NCBI GenBank assembly: GCA_035771175.1
Contig: CM069605.1
Location: 19,918,288-19,982,287, forward strand
Reading direction: 5' to 3'
Source: Paratinospora sagittata
Lineage: Eukaryota > Streptophyta > Magnoliopsida > Ranunculales > Menispermaceae
Length of the DNA stretch: 64,000 nucleotides
The notes beneath the pieces were generated by a model that worked only from the letters and a program-made list of their open reading frames with translations, was not told where the DNA came from and ran no database searches. The position numbers were made by a program, and so were the translations under genes. Positions 37,530 through 50,752 of the stretch are shown here, one piece after another; positions within the stretch are counted from its first letter, which is position 1, and every line of letters begins with the position of its first letter.

Positions 37530-40500
37530 ATTGGACTTGGCAGATTTTTGCGATACCTTTCGGTTAATATAGTGAAACAGATATAGTGCACAATAGGTAA
37601 TAATCAAAATAAAAAAAATGTCGGAAAGATAAATGGACACAGAGATTTAGAGTGGTACAGTTCTTCTTGAACCTATGTCCACTACCTAATAACAACGATC
37701 ATGATTTTGCAATACACTACTTGCTTGTCAACTTACGGGCGTAACTAGATGTCGTATACAAAAGCCAGCAAAAAAGGTTTGGCTCAAAGCCTTACACTAA
37801 CCAACATAAGGGCTTGGTTAGAAAGTTACACACGCTTACCTACACAAGGGCTTGCTTAGAAAGCCATATTCTAGCCTATACAAGGGCTTACCTGGAAAGT
37901 CACACTATAACCAACTTACGGGTGTGGTTACGAGCTATACAATATTATGGTATATTCCCTATTGACAAACACTTCGACGATACATTAAGATTACGAATGA
38001 CGATGAGAAGTGTTCTACAACACTCTCAACAATATTAAGCTTACAATATTGAGTGAAATAACTCTGTTGTTCCAACCACAATGATTTAAACGATGCAATG
38101 TGTTGAAATATTTTTTCTCAAATATGCAATCCATTCAAATATATATGATATGAACTCAAGAATGGAATGTGCACACGTATATAGATATTGATTCTAACAA
38201 TGATATGTTTAAAGCACAAGAATCAATATAAAATGATGATTAAAACTTGACGATTCTAAAAGTGTAAATGATTAAGATCGAGAATCAAACAAACCAAGTG
38301 TTGATTTATGAAATTGATTCAAAATAGTGTAACTTTAACACATGAATCGATACCACAAGATATTTATGAAACCATTAAACAAGATACTGTGATATGACGA
38401 TCAAAAAGGGTTTCACAAAGGCTATTCAAAACGAAATCAATTTTCAAGATATATGAAATTTTGGTCATTAAGCATAGGTGGAGTAAATAGGTTATCACCT
38501 AAGTCACATTCTATGGTGTTTACCATTTTGATCTTTGGCTCAAGGATGTTATGCCTTAAATCATGAACATCCTCTCTGATACCACATTCTAGCCCAGTAT
38601 TATAGTCCAAGAGGGGGGGTAGATTGGACTTGGCAGATTTTTGCGTTACCTTTCGGTCAATATAGTTAAACAGATATAGTGCACAATCGGTAACAATAAA
38701 AATAAAAAAAAATGTAGGAAAGATAAATGGACACAGAGATTTAGAGTGGTACAGTTCTCCTTGAACCTATGTCCACCACCTAATCACTGCGATCAAGATT
38801 TTGCAATACAGTATTGGCTAGTCAACTTACGGGCGTGACTAGAAGTCGTATACAAAAGCCAGCACAAAGGCTTGGCTCAAAGCCTTACACTAACCAACAT
38901 AAGGGCTTGGTTGGAAAGCCATACACGCTTACCTACACAAGGGCTTGCTTAGAAAGCCATATTCTAGCCTATACAAGGGCTTACCTAGAAAGTCACACTA
39001 TAACCAACTTACGGGTGTGGTTACGAGCTATACAATAGTATGGTATATTCCCTATTGACAAACACTTCGACGATACATTAAGATTACGAATGACGATGAG
39101 AAGTGTTCTACAACACTCTCAACAATATTAATCTTACAATATTGAGTGAAATAACTCTGCTGTTCCAACCACAATTATTTAAACGATGCAATGTGTTGAA
39201 ATATTTTTTCTCAAATATGCAATCCATTCAAATATATATGATATGAACTCAAGAATGGAATGTGCACACGTATATAGATATTGATTCTAACAATATGTTT
39301 AAAGCACAAGAATCAATATGAAATGATGATTAAAACTTGACGATTCTAAAAGTGTAAATGATTAAGATCGAGAATCAAACAAACCAAGTGTTGATTTATG
39401 AAATTGATTCAATATAGTATAACTTTAACACATGAATCGATACCACAAGATATTTATGAAACCATTAAACAAGATACTGTGATATGACGATCAAAAAGGG
39501 TTTCACAAAGGCTATTCAAAACGAAATCAATTTTCAAGATATATGAAATTTTGGTCATTAAGCATAGGTGGAGTAAATAGGTTATCACCTAAGTCACATT
39601 CTATGGTGTTTACCATTTTGATCTTTGGCTCAAGGATGTTATGCCTTAAATCATGAACATCCTCTCTGATACCACATTCTAGCCCAGTATTATAGTCCAA
39701 GAGGGGGGGTAGATTGGACTTGGCAGATTTTTGCGTTACCTTTCGGTCAATATAGTTAAACAGATATAGTGCACAATCGGTAACAATAAAAATAAAAAAA
39801 AATGTAGGAAAGATAAATGGACACGGAGATTTAGAGTGGTACAGTTCTCCTTGAACCTATGTCCACCACCTAATCACTGCGATCAAGATTTTGCAATACA
39901 GTATTGGCTAGTCAACTTACGGGCGTGACTAGAAGTCGTATACAAAAGCCAGCACAAAGGCTTGGCTCAAAGCCTTACACTAACCAACATAAGGGCTTGG
40001 TTGGAAAGCCATACACGCTTACCTACACAAGGGCTTGCTTAGAAAGCCATATTCTAGCCTATACAAGGGCTTACCTAGAAAGTCACACTATAACCAACTT
40101 ACGGGTGTGGTTACGAGCTATACAATAGTATGGTATATTCCCTATTGACAAACACTTCGACGATACATTAAGATTACGAATGATGATGAGAAGTGTTCTA
40201 CAACACTCTCAACAATATTAATCTTACAATATTGAGTGAAATAACTCTGCTGTTCCAACCACAATGATTTAAATGATGTAATGTGTTAAAATAATTTTTC
40301 TCAAATATGCAATCCATTGAAATATATATGATAAGAACTCAAGAATCGAATGTGCACACGTACCTAGATATTGATTTTAACAATGAGATGTTTAAAACAC
40401 AAGAAACAATATATAATAATGATTAAAACATGAGGATTCTAAAAGTGTAAATGATTAAGATCAAGAATCAAACAAACCAAGTGTTGATTTATGTAATCGA

Positions 40501-40860
40501 TTCAATATAGAATAACTTTAACACAAGAATCGATACAACAAGATATTTATGACACCACTAAACAAGATATTGTGATATGACGATCAAAAAGCGTTTCACA
40601 AACACTATTCAAAACGAAATCAATTTTCTAGAAATATGAAATTTTGGTCATTAAGCATAAGTGGAATAAATAGGTTATCACCTAAGTCACATTCTATGGT
40701 GTTGACCATTTTGATCTTGGGCTCAAGGATGTTATGCCTTAAATCATGAGCATCCGCTCTAATACCACTTGGTAGCCCAGTATTGTAGTCCAAGAGGGGG
40801 GGTAAATTGCACTTAGCAGATTTTTGCGTTACCCTTCGGTTAATATAGTTAAACAAATAT
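37530..40860. repeat. Satellite block with near-identical neighbouring monomers
   Basis: Anchors fall at 37731, 38814 and 39904. The monomers share private variants (acttcgacgatacattaag, gagtgaaataactctg, gaacatcctctctgatacc, ggtagattggac). Over about 2 kb the copies offset by 1090 bp differ at only a few places that I can see (acacagag/acacggag, a 4-bp loss in acaatgatatg, one gac/gat). From about 40260 the sequence changes to another subtype (gaaacaatatataataatg). It is cut at ...aaacaaatat by the element at 40861; aatat (40856-40860) is the TSD. Confidence 0.93.
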
Positions 40861-43728
40861 TGTAGCACCCATGCCTTTAGGTGACGTCATTTTGACCCAT
40901 AGCGTACCCGTATGCGTATTCATATACGTATGTGTATATGTATTTTGATGCTCGAAGTACGTAAGTTCGAGTGTCTTTACATGATTTTAGGTCATGAAGG
41001 GTGCGCCTGAAATCTCGGAACCATCGGAGACCCGTTCGACGTCAAAACATTTCAAAAACGGGGTTTTGGATCCAGTGGAGCTTTCTCCATGGAGGAAGAA
41101 ATTTCTGTCACAACTTACATCAATGGTTTGATCTCCTAGATCCGTTGTCTGATTGGGAGGAAATTTTGTCAGCTCATTCTTATATGATAGATCTTCATTA
41201 CGAACGGTGAAGATCTTGATTGGAGTTACCTACTTTGAGTTATAAGACCCCAAACACTGTTTCACGGATTCTGGGATTTTCTTACGCAGTTTTGATCAAA
41301 CTGATAGATCTCACAATCCCACCGTTGGATTGAGCCTAAAGTTTACCATAATGTTGATAACTTACGCATTCAACGTTTGAAAGGTTAAGATGTTAAAGTC
41401 GCCCGTATTTTGCAAGAAATGGACTATCTAAATGCAAGTATTGTAACAGGAAAACTGGGTTTTTGATAGTTTTGACAACTTTTAGTTGTGGGCCTAAGCT
41501 TATCTATATAAGCAACCAAAACGTGATTTTAGGCTCATTTGGTCATTTCTCAGCCAGAAAAGAGAGAAAGAAGCTAGAGAGGAGAAAAGGAGTGGAAAGT
41601 TAGGGTTTGGTGGTTTCTTGCTCAAGAACACCTTAAGGTTTGTATTTTTCCTCCATTTCTTCCTTGAATCTCGCTATTAGTTGCATGATAGCTTTATTTT
41701 GAGCATGAGGGTTTCATTTTGATGCATGCATTGTGATGAACCTTGGATGGGTGGAAGACCAAAGTTGGAGTTGAGTCTTGCATATCACATATGTGTGATT
41801 AGAGAGTGCAAGGAGTACACTAATGGTGAAAGCCCCAATTTCTAGCAAGAAATTGGAAGGTTTAGTTCAAATGACCTATACTTAGTTTATGGCCTTAGAC
41901 TTTTTCAAAATGTTTGCATGTCAACTATGTTGATCTAGTGGCCATTGTGGATGATTCCATGTTGCAAGATCAGTAAAATTCATGGTTGAACATGGTGGCC
42001 TAGTGTAAAATTGGCAATAGGGCATATGTATGAAAATTTCCAGATTTGGGGCTTTTGATGCTCTTGATATAAAATCTGGAAAATTATGCAATGTAGGTCT
42101 AATTGGACATGAATAGAGTTTTTTTGATGATTGAATTTGGTGGGTTCTCATAATGGACACCCTAAGGTTGACTAATTTTGATCTAGGCTAAGTATTTGGT
42201 AATTTTGCATGTAATTTGGGGATTTTGCCCAAATTGGGAGTTTTCACCCAAAGCAAGTCAATTTGTGAAATTGACTTGGGGATTGTTTGATTGGACCCAA
42301 ATTAAGTAGAATCATGGGTTTAAAATGTTAGAACCTATGTTAAATTGATATGACTTAGTTCATTTTGACCTTATGTTTTTATATTGGCCTAATTGGGGAT
42401 TTTGACCAAGACTTAGTCAATTGATGAAATTGACATGATGTATAGTCTAATTGACCCTAATTATAATTGAATTTCATGTGTATTAGTGGTTGGATCATGG
42501 GATCACCCTATTACATTCAATTTAGGTCAATCTTAGTTTAATTGAGTCTAAATGATCAAGTTGGGCAATATGGAAATTGGCTCAAGGGGGTAATCAATTT
42601 AGAATCTAATTGACTTTAGATTGGGTTTGAACATGGGTTTTGACACACTTTATGACTGATTTTCAGTTGTGTGAACCATGTTATTTCCAGGTCTTGTGAT
42701 TGATCTTGAACCCGTTTAGTCAATTGGAGAGTTTTGGCAATTGGATTGGCTAGACTTAGCCAATCAAGTACTCGTTCTTTTACTTTTGGATGATTTATAT
42801 ATGGCATTGTAGTATAGAAATGTTTTAAATACTTATGTATGATGGTATGCATGTTTTAATATTCCATGAAATTCATTTGAGCATAATTCATTGGGATGAC
42901 AATTTGGGTTGAGGCCCCTAGTTGGAATTTCCTCTTTTTGGGAATTCTCGTAAGTCTAGCGGCGATCCCAGTTGTGTACCTGGCAGAGGGTTTTATGCCT
43001 TGTGTATGGGTAGGCTTGTTTAAATTAATCCTACGTGCTGCACGACCCCATAAACCCTATTAGAATACGAGTATTGTGTGTGTGTTCGGGCGCTGTGTGT
43101 CGAGCACCAGGCCTTGAAACCCCCATACTCAGGAGGTGTTAGGATTGCATGAGCAAGACTACAAAATGTTATGCATCGTCTTATGTATGACTTGATGCAT
43201 TATGTTAGCATGTATGTAATATATTTCGTCATCATGACATTTCAACTGTTTTATGATCTTACCATTTTTTATAAATGCACGTATATGCCACTTGTAAATA
43301 ACATTCCCTGGGCTGGCTGTAGCTCACACCTCACCATCATCTTTCTGGATCTGATAGAAAAGGAAAAGGGAAGGCTTGACTGCGGAGCGTCCCTTGTTTT
43401 TGTTTCATGTAGGTGTTGTACATTTAGTTTTGTATTTTGATAATTATGTACATGACAACACCTAGTAATTGTATATTTAACACATAGTTGGGATGTGTTG
43501 GGTTTTGTATCATTTTGAAGACTCTGGAATTTTATGTTTGTAAAACTTTGGAGAAGTAATATTTTATTTCATTATGATCATGATAGTTGGTTATTAGTGA
43601 TGTACTTTCATTTCTTTTTGGGGATTCGTATATGTATTTTAGGCTGACGGGACGTCGGGTGTACCGACGGAGGGTATGCTCGGAGGTTCTCGTGCCTGTC
43701 ATGACGTCACGTATAGTGGGTCGTGACA
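40861..43728 (+). mobile_element. 5' LTR of family B element
   Basis: 2868 bp from TGTAGCACCC to GGTCGTGACA. TGACGTCA palindromes (bZIP/CRE-type core) lie at 40882-40889 and 43702-43709, about 20 bp from each end. In the first 180 bp I count about nine differences from the 3' LTR, far more than in the nested element. No open frame here matches a known domain. Confidence 0.92.
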
Positions 43729-43732
43729 ACTA

Positions 43733-43744
43733 TGGTATCAGAGA
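43733..43744 (+). other. PBS of family B element
   Basis: TGGTATCAGAGA, matching 11 of 12 nt of the tRNA-iMet complement, placed 4 nt (acta) after the LTR end. The final base differs from the perfect site in the minus-strand sister (34370-34381). Confidence 0.9.
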
Positions 43745-43926
43745 GAGTGTTTTATGTTTAAAATCCTTAAAAGAATAAAAGACTTATATGATATTATGAT
43801 TGCCTTTTTGAGTATGATTATGGGTAGTTATCTTAGGGGTAACTTTTCCTGGATTGTGATCCTGATTGAGCTCTTCCTTATTGTGAATTTCAGATATTTA
43901 CAAGAGAAGAAAAAATAGGATCAGCC

Positions 43927-44264
43927 ATGGACCCAGAGGAACGCCTTAGGCGTATAGAGGCAGTCTTAGAGGCCACTCAGCAGCAGCAGGCCCAGATTCT
44001 CGAGTTGCTAGGCCGTACATAGGGTGTTAGGCCACCACTGCAGGATGATGTGGCAGCGGCTGTAGAGCACAGTAGTGTGGTAGCAGTAGTAGGGGATCAG
44101 GCAGAGCAGGCAGGACCAGCTGGGGTCCAGCATGTCGTAGCTGGGGAGACTGAGGCTGAGCGGGCAGAGAAGGATCGCTATGAGAAGGTTATGAAAGCCT
44201 TCAAGTTTCGGGATCCTGCTAAGTTTCCGGGAGGTCTTGATTTAGAGCTTGCTGAGGGATGGTT
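43927..44264 (+). pseudogene. gag of family B element, 5' part
   Basis: The ATG at 43927 opens gag with a Gln-rich, probably coiled-coil N terminus (MDPEERLRRIEAVLEA…). An in-frame TAG follows at 44020-44022. The frame then continues through the Ala/Val/Glu-rich segment to …LELAEGW, where the nested element splits a Trp-Leu codon junction at 44264. The stop lies before any structural domain. The capsid domain starts just beyond, and the rest of gag resumes at 52850. Confidence 0.9.
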
Positions 44265-46356
44265 TGTGACGCCCCGAAAATTATTTCATCTAGCCCATAA
44301 CCCAATTGTATTTTGCCCAAACTCTATGTGTTGCCTTGATATGTTTGGTGTTTGTTTGATGATTGTTTAATGTTTGTATAGTTAATGCTTGATAATGTAT
44401 ATAAATATATGTATCATAAATTGTATATGAGTCATGTTAAATTAAAGTTTAATGCATATGTTATTATTTATGCATGGGCTCATTAAACCATGAATTGATA
44501 TGGGTTAGGATTGATGGAATAAAAGGATAAATGAAATTGAAGATTTGGTGTATTAAATGGATTGGACATTTAAAATACATGTGGTTGGTATGGGTAGTAT
44601 GAGACCAACACATGTGAAGGTTGGTGCATGAAAGTGGACAAGTGTCCAATGCCCACTTGTCTTCTTCAAGGAAGTGCTAGAATGAGTGGAGGGAACCAAG
44701 GATAGGAAAACAAGGAGAGAATCAAGGAGAGAATCAAGGAGGGAATCAAGGAAGTGCTAGAAAGAGGTGAGTGGAGAGAAAAGAAAGAAGAAGAGAAAGA
44801 AAAGAAGAGAAAGGAAAGAAGAAGAGAAAGAAGGAGAGAGTTGCAGGAGTAAGAACCCTGCGAGATTTTCATCAAAGAAGTGGATCTTTGGAATTTACGG
44901 TCAGATTGAGCTCAAATTTTTTCAGCACGTTCGTAGCTTATGGTTCTTCATTCTGGTCGGTGGAGATCTTGATCAGAGGTTTCTTCTGAGAGATCTAACC
45001 TCTCAAACAAAGCTGGCCGGAAAGTCTGGATTTCTCGCACTGTTTCGCTCAAACTTATAGATCTCCTAAATCTACCGTTAGATGGTTATCAAATTTGGGT
45101 ATGTAGTTTATAACTGATATTTATACATTCTGAACGGTGGAGATCGTAATTAGAAGCTTGTGCTAAGAGATATAACCTCTGAAACAAAGCTGGTCGGAAT
45201 TTCTGGGTTTCTCGTTCCGTTTCGGTAAAACTTGTAGATCTCGTCAACGTACCGTTGGATGGATATCAAATTTGAGTATGTAGTTTACAACAGATATTTC
45301 TGTATTCTGAACGGTGGAAATATTTATACGTTAATTAGTTTGTGTGATATAGCCATCTGAGTTTGGGTATTTGCAGCAGGAAAGGAGAAACTGTCTGATT
45401 AGACACTTGCTCATCAAAGATACATATCTTTTCGGTCCACCGTTGGATTGGGCTGATATTTGGACAGAAGGTTTGTTTCTTCACATACTTCAATCTGTAC
45501 GGTTGATTTTGTGATTACATATTTCTGTTGGTATATTGATACATCTGAACAGAATAATACATGTGAAGAATTGGTAGGGTTGTTTGTATTAGACCTACAT
45601 TTAGAATATGAACTTAGACCTTTCCAAATAGCTTGCATGTCAACTATGTTGACCTAGTTGCCATTGTGGATGAACCCATGATGCAAAATCAGTGATATAC
45701 ATGGCTGAACATGGCGACCTAGTGTAAATCGACAATATGGCCTAAGTATGGAAAATTTCATATTTTAGGGCTTTTGATGTTTTTGGCTTAGAATCATTGA
45801 ATTGATGCAACTTATGTTTAATTAAGCATGATTAGGGTTGATTATGCTACTGATTTGGTGGTTGTGACCATATCATGGGTTAGGCCTACTTGTGATCAAG
45901 TGACCCAAATTTGGACATGTTTATGCCTAAGGAATTGAAAATCAGTATTTTTGATTAATAGAATGGTTTATGAATGAGAACTATGCATTAGAGGCCTAAG
46001 TCATGTGATTTGAGTTGAATGATGGGATTAAATGGGATTTAGGCCTATTAATTATATGTGGGCTGATTTAGGGTTGATTTGTTATGTCTATGTCAATTTT
46101 AATGGACTGTAGGGATTATGATTTTATTTATGGTTCATTTTTATGGATTATCTCTTGTCTTGGATGATTAATACGGTGGGTAGTTTTGTTTAATACCTTT
46201 TGATATCATATTGTTGTTTGGGATAAGGCTTGTAGGGTCTCAACCACCTCACGGGAGTTGAGGAGTGGTCGGAGATGCCTACGCCGGGCGTCCCGCCCCG
46301 GCATTCCGCATGCCATTCCCTGCGGGGTTGGTGGTCCGGGGCACGGGGTCGCCACA
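44265..46356 (+). mobile_element. 5' LTR of nested family A element (short form)
   Basis: TGTGACGCCCCG to GGGGTCGCCACA, 2092 bp. Relative to the solo LTR, the sequence jumps from …atgtctatgt (3810 there) to caattttaatgg (4625 there). The ends of the missing piece share tatgt, so this looks like a microhomology deletion. It also has a single copy of the 61-bp motif expanded in the solo LTR. The last 150 bp are very GC-rich compared with the rest. Confidence 0.92.
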
Positions 46357-46358
46357 GT

Positions 46359-46370
46359 TGGTATCAGAGA
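46359..46370 (+). other. PBS of nested family A element
   Basis: TGGTATCAGAGA, two bases after the LTR end at 46356, matching 11 of 12 positions of the tRNA-iMet complement. Confidence 0.9.
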
Positions 46371-46511
46371 CTGATTTTACTAGGTTTGGTCTATGTATTG
46401 GACTTAGATGACTTTGACCTAGGAATTGGGTGAGAGATTTAGGTGATTAAAAAGCTTAAAGGAATTAACTTAAAAGCCTTACTATCATATTTTCTGTGTG
46501 TATTATATGAT

Positions 46512-47250
46512 ATGGGTAGTTATAAGGCGGGCACTAGTGGGGCTGAGGCTAGTGGAGCTGCAGGGGCAGCAGGACCTCAAATGGTTGTACCTCAGCCTAT
46601 GCCTACACCTGCTCCTATTGTTGTGGAGAACCCCACTAATCGGCAGATCAAACTGCTAGAGAAGTTCATGAAACTAAAGGCTAAGGAATTCACTGGTGGA
46701 GTTGACTTAAAAAAGGCCGAAGATTGGCTGAAGAATGTCGAGAAGATCAGTCGCTCTTTAGAGCTTGATGAGGAGTCTCAGGTCCTATGTGCTGCTCACA
46801 CACTGGAGAGTGATGCAGAGGACTGGTGGCTTTCAGTGTTGGTATGTCTACACGGGCAGCTCCAGGTGAACAGACTTCACAAGCAGAGTCTGGGGGGCAG
46901 TTCCAGACTCCGTGGAAGAAGGGAAAATGGGAAAGGAAGAGAAAGTTTTATGGAGAAGCACAGTCCGAGGGTACTCAGAGTAAGACATCCCAGGTTCAGA
47001 CTGGTATGATGGCCTCACCACTGGTTTCCTCTCCTGTCCCGATTCCTATTCAGGCACCGAGTGCACCGAGACCCCATTCCCACAGACTGCTGGCCGAGGC
47101 AGAGGTAGAGGCCGAGGAAGCTATGTGACGACATCTCAGACTGGATCATCTGCGCCCAGGGCTCCATTTTTATGTTATCAATGTGGGCAGGCTGGGCATA
47201 GGAAGTCCGAGTGTCCAAATTTTCAGAGAGCTCAGGGATTTGTGCAGCAG
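46512..47250 (+). pseudogene. gag of nested family A element, internally deleted and frameshifted
   Basis: I choose the ATG at 46512 (MGSYKAGTSGAEAS…) because an Ala/Gly/Pro-rich lead followed by a capsid-type start (NRQIKLLEKFMKLKAKEF…, to AEDWW) is normal for this group. After AEDWW the frame is lost near 46835. The next recognisable piece (…TRAAPGEQTSQAE…) belongs to the region after capsid, so roughly the second half of the capsid domain is deleted. A further one-base shift occurs near 47080, just before an Arg-Gly repeat. The zinc knuckle CYQCGQAGHRKSEC at 47172-47213 is intact, in the frame that continues into pol. Without capsid this copy cannot package RNA unaided. Confidence 0.82.
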
Positions 47251-50200
47251 TCCAGTGCCAGAGAGACAGCGAAGGCAGCTACTGAGCCAGACCCGACAAC
47301 ATCCAAGACTTTGGTGGAAGGTACTCTTATTATTTGTGGTACTTCTATGCATGTATTATCTGATGCTGGGTCTACATTATCATTCATATCTGGACGTATG
47401 GTAGATAATTTGCATTTGACTCCCATTATGGCTAGTACGTGGTTAGTGGTGAGTACTGTAGCTGGGGAGAGGATCTACCCGAACATGATCTGTAGCCAGT
47501 GTGTGGTTTAGATTGGTGATGTTGAGATGCCTATTAACTTTCGAGTCCTAGAGTTTTTAGAGTTTGATGCAATTTTAGGGATGGATTGGCTCGCGGCTTA
47601 TCATGCAGTTGTCGACTGTTTCGCGAAGAGAATCATTTTTCAAATCCCCGGACACCCAGTGTTTACACTACAGGGTAAAGCTTCAGACCAGACAGTCACA
47701 AGGGGTAGATTTGTGACTGGTGGAGATAGGGAGATTTTGGCTGGGTTAGTGCCTGATGAGGAAGAGACTAGTGAGGTGATACTTGAGGATATTGCCATTG
47801 TTAGGGACTTTCAAGATGTGTTCCCTGCGGATCTTCCAGGATTACCACCGAAGCGAGAGATCGATTTCATTATTGAACTAGTCCCTGGCACGAAGCCTAT
47901 CTCCATGGTACCATATAGAATGGCGCCAGCCGAGTTGAAAGAGTTACAAAAACAGCTCGAGGAGTTATTGGCTAAGGGCTTTATTTGCCCGAGCGTGTCA
48001 CCCTGGGGAGCTCCAGTTCTTTTTGTGAAAAAGAAAGATGGGAGCTTGCGGTTATGCATCGACTATCGCCAATTGAACAGGGTGACCATCAAGAACAAAT
48101 ATCCTCTCCCAAGGATTGATGACTTGTTTGATCAGTTGAGGGGAGCGAAGTATTTTTCGAAGATTGATTTGCGCTCCGGGTATCATCAGCTGAGGATCAG
48201 GGAGGAAGATGTGCCTAAGACAGCATTCAGAACCCGCTATGGACATTATGAGTTCCTTGTGATGCCATTTGGTGTGACTAATGCACCGGCGATGTTCATG
48301 GACCTGATGCAGAGGGTCTTTAGGCAGTATCTGGATAAGTTTGTCATCGTCTTCATTGATGACATATTGGTGTATTCCAAGACTCAAGCTGAGCATGAAG
48401 AACACCTTAGAGTGACCTTGCAAACTCTGAGAGAGCATAGGCTATATGCAAAGCTGAGCAAGTGCGAGTTTTGGATCACCGAAGTGAAGTTCTTAGGTCA
48501 TGTGGTGAGTTCTGAGGGGATTTCAGTTGATCCGTCAAAGGTTGAAGCCATTATCAGTTGGCCTAGGCCTACCACAGTGACCGAGATCAGAAGCTTTCTT
48601 GGGTTAGCTGGTTACTATAGGAGATTCGTTCAGGGATTCTCCAAGATAGCTACGCCTATGACTAGGCTCACCCAGAAAGATGTGTCCTTTGTATGGACCG
48701 AGGAGTGTGAGAATGCCTTTTTAGAGTTGAAGAAAAGATTGACATCTACGCCAGTGTTGATTTTGCCAGAGCCTGATTAGGAGTTAGTTATCTATACTGA
48801 TGCCTCTCGTATCGGCTTGGGGTGCGTGTTGATGCAGAAGGATAGGGTCATTGCTTATGCATCGAGGCAGTTGAAGGTGCATGAAAAAAAAAATTACCCT
48901 GTTCATGACTTAGAACTGGCCGCAGTGGTTTTTGCTTTGAAGATTTGGAGGCATTATCTCTATGGTGAGAGATTCACTTTGTATTCTGACCATAAGAGCC
49001 TCAAGTACTTGTTCTCTCAGAAGGAATTGAACATGAGGCAGAGAAGGTGGTTAGAGCTCCTCAAAGACTATGATTTTACATTGGAATACCACCCAGGTAA
49101 AGCCAATGTAGTGGCTGATGCATTGAGCAGGAAGCGGGTAGAGACAGTTATGGTAGCACACCAGATGTCTCATGAGTGGAGACTACTTGAGGCGGCTACG
49201 GTTATGAGTATATGTGCTACCCCTTCAGATCAGATTGTGATATGTGATCAAATGAGAGCTCAGCCTACACAAGTCCAAGAGGTAATTGACCAACAGAGAC
49301 TTGACGTTGATTATGGGATATACAAGTCTTGGGCTAAGAGCAGTGATTTTACTGATTGGCACTTGTCATCTGATGGTGCCTTGAGATTTAGGGGACGTTT
49401 ATGGGTTCCCACAGATCCACGACTTAGACAGAGTGTTCTCCAAGAGGCTCACAGATCTCATTATGCTATTCATCCTGGCGGAACCAAGATGTATCATGAT
49501 ATGAAAAGAATGTATTGGTGGCCCGACATGAAGAGAGAAATAGCTCAGTTCATTCAGAGGTGTGAGATCTGTCAAAGAGTCAAAGCTGAGCATCAGAGGC
49601 CTGGAGGGCAGATGCAACCGCTTGCCATTCCTGAGTGGAAATGGGAGCATGTCACTATGGATTTTGTTGTGGGATTACCCAACACCCCGAGGAGACATAA
49701 TGCTGTTTGGGTTATTATTGATCGCTTGACCAAGTCTGCTCACTTTCTACCGGTGAACACTAGGGATTCTATGGACAAGCTGAGCAGACTCTATATGCGG
49801 GAGATAGTCAGATTACATGGAGTGCCTGTTTCGATTGTGTCAGATAGGGATCCGAGGTTTACATCGGTATTCTGGCAGGGGTTGCAGAGGCAGCTAGGCA
49901 CTAGACTAGATCTCAGTACCGCTTTTCACCCCCAGACGGATGGCCAGTCTGAGAGGTTGATATCGATTTTAGAGGATATGCTTCGAGCTTGTGTCCTTGA
50001 GTCCAGTGGTAACTGGGAGGAGTACATACATTTGTGTGAGTTCGCGTACAACAATAGCTATCAGTCCAGTATTGGCATGGCTCCTTTTGAGGCATTGTAT
50101 GGTCGACCCTGTAGATCTCCGATCTGTTGGACGGAGGTAGGGGATGTTGCGATGATGGGACCAGAGTTTGTACAAGAACACACAGAGAATATTAAGAGGA

Positions 50201-50709
50201 TCAAGCATAATATGAAAGTAGCCCAAGACAGGCAAAAGAGTTACACTGATGCCAAGCGGAAGACCGTAGAGTTCGAGGTGGGTGACCAAGTTTTATTGAA
50301 GGTCTCACCTCAGAAGGGCCAAACTAGATTTGGGATAAAAGGCAAGCTCGCTCCGAGATTTATTGGGCCGTTCGAGGTTTTAGAACGAATTGGCCCCGTC
50401 GCTTACCGATTAGCCTTGCCACCTCAGTTAGCAGCAGTCCACAATGTCTTTCACGTGTCAATGCTGAGAGTATACAAGAGTGATTTTGATCACGTCTTGG
50501 ACTGGAGGAACATTGAACTGAGGCAGGATGGGACTTATGATGAGGAACCTATTCAGATACTTGACCGGAAGGTCCAGAGGTTACGTAACCGTGAGATTCC
50601 GATGGTTAAGGTGAGATGGCAGTTCCATGGCGAGGAACAGGTTACTTGGGAGCGTGAGGACTACATGATGGAGCACTTTGCCGAGTTCATGGGCTTAGGT
50701 AATTCTTAA
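47251..50709 (+). pseudogene. pol of nested family A element (PR-RT-RH-IN-chromodomain)
   Basis: One frame interrupted only by TAG at 47509-47511 and TAG at 48778-48780. Domains in order: protease (DAGST, Asp at 47362); reverse transcriptase with CIDYRQLN near 48052 and FIDD at 48352-48363; RNase H (TDAS, Asp at 48799); integrase with an HHCC zinc module (Cys at 49561 and 49570) and catalytic Asp 49660, Asp 49843 and Glu 49951. The last two are exactly 35 residues apart (DD35E). The end at 50470-50709 (…[35 protein letters not shown]…) is chromodomain-like. This order and tail define a chromovirus, probably Tekay/Del. The first stop separates protease core from the rest and the second separates RT from RNase H. 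Confidence 0.9.
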
Positions 50710-50738
50710 CCTTAAAACTTCGAGGACGAAGTTCATTC

Positions 50739-50752
50739 TAAGGTGGGTGTGA
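50739..50752 (+). other. Polypurine tract of nested family A element
   Basis: The G/A-rich run aaggtgggtgtga directly precedes the 3' LTR start TGTGACG. It follows the cgaggacgaa motif typical of the region just after pol in plant Ty3/gypsy elements. It would prime plus-strand DNA synthesis. Confidence 0.75.

Noticed and set aside
43171..43440. An 89-residue hydrophobic frame in the family B LTR
   Set aside because: It is interrupted or altered in the other two family B LTRs and has no recognisable domain, so it is a chance frame.
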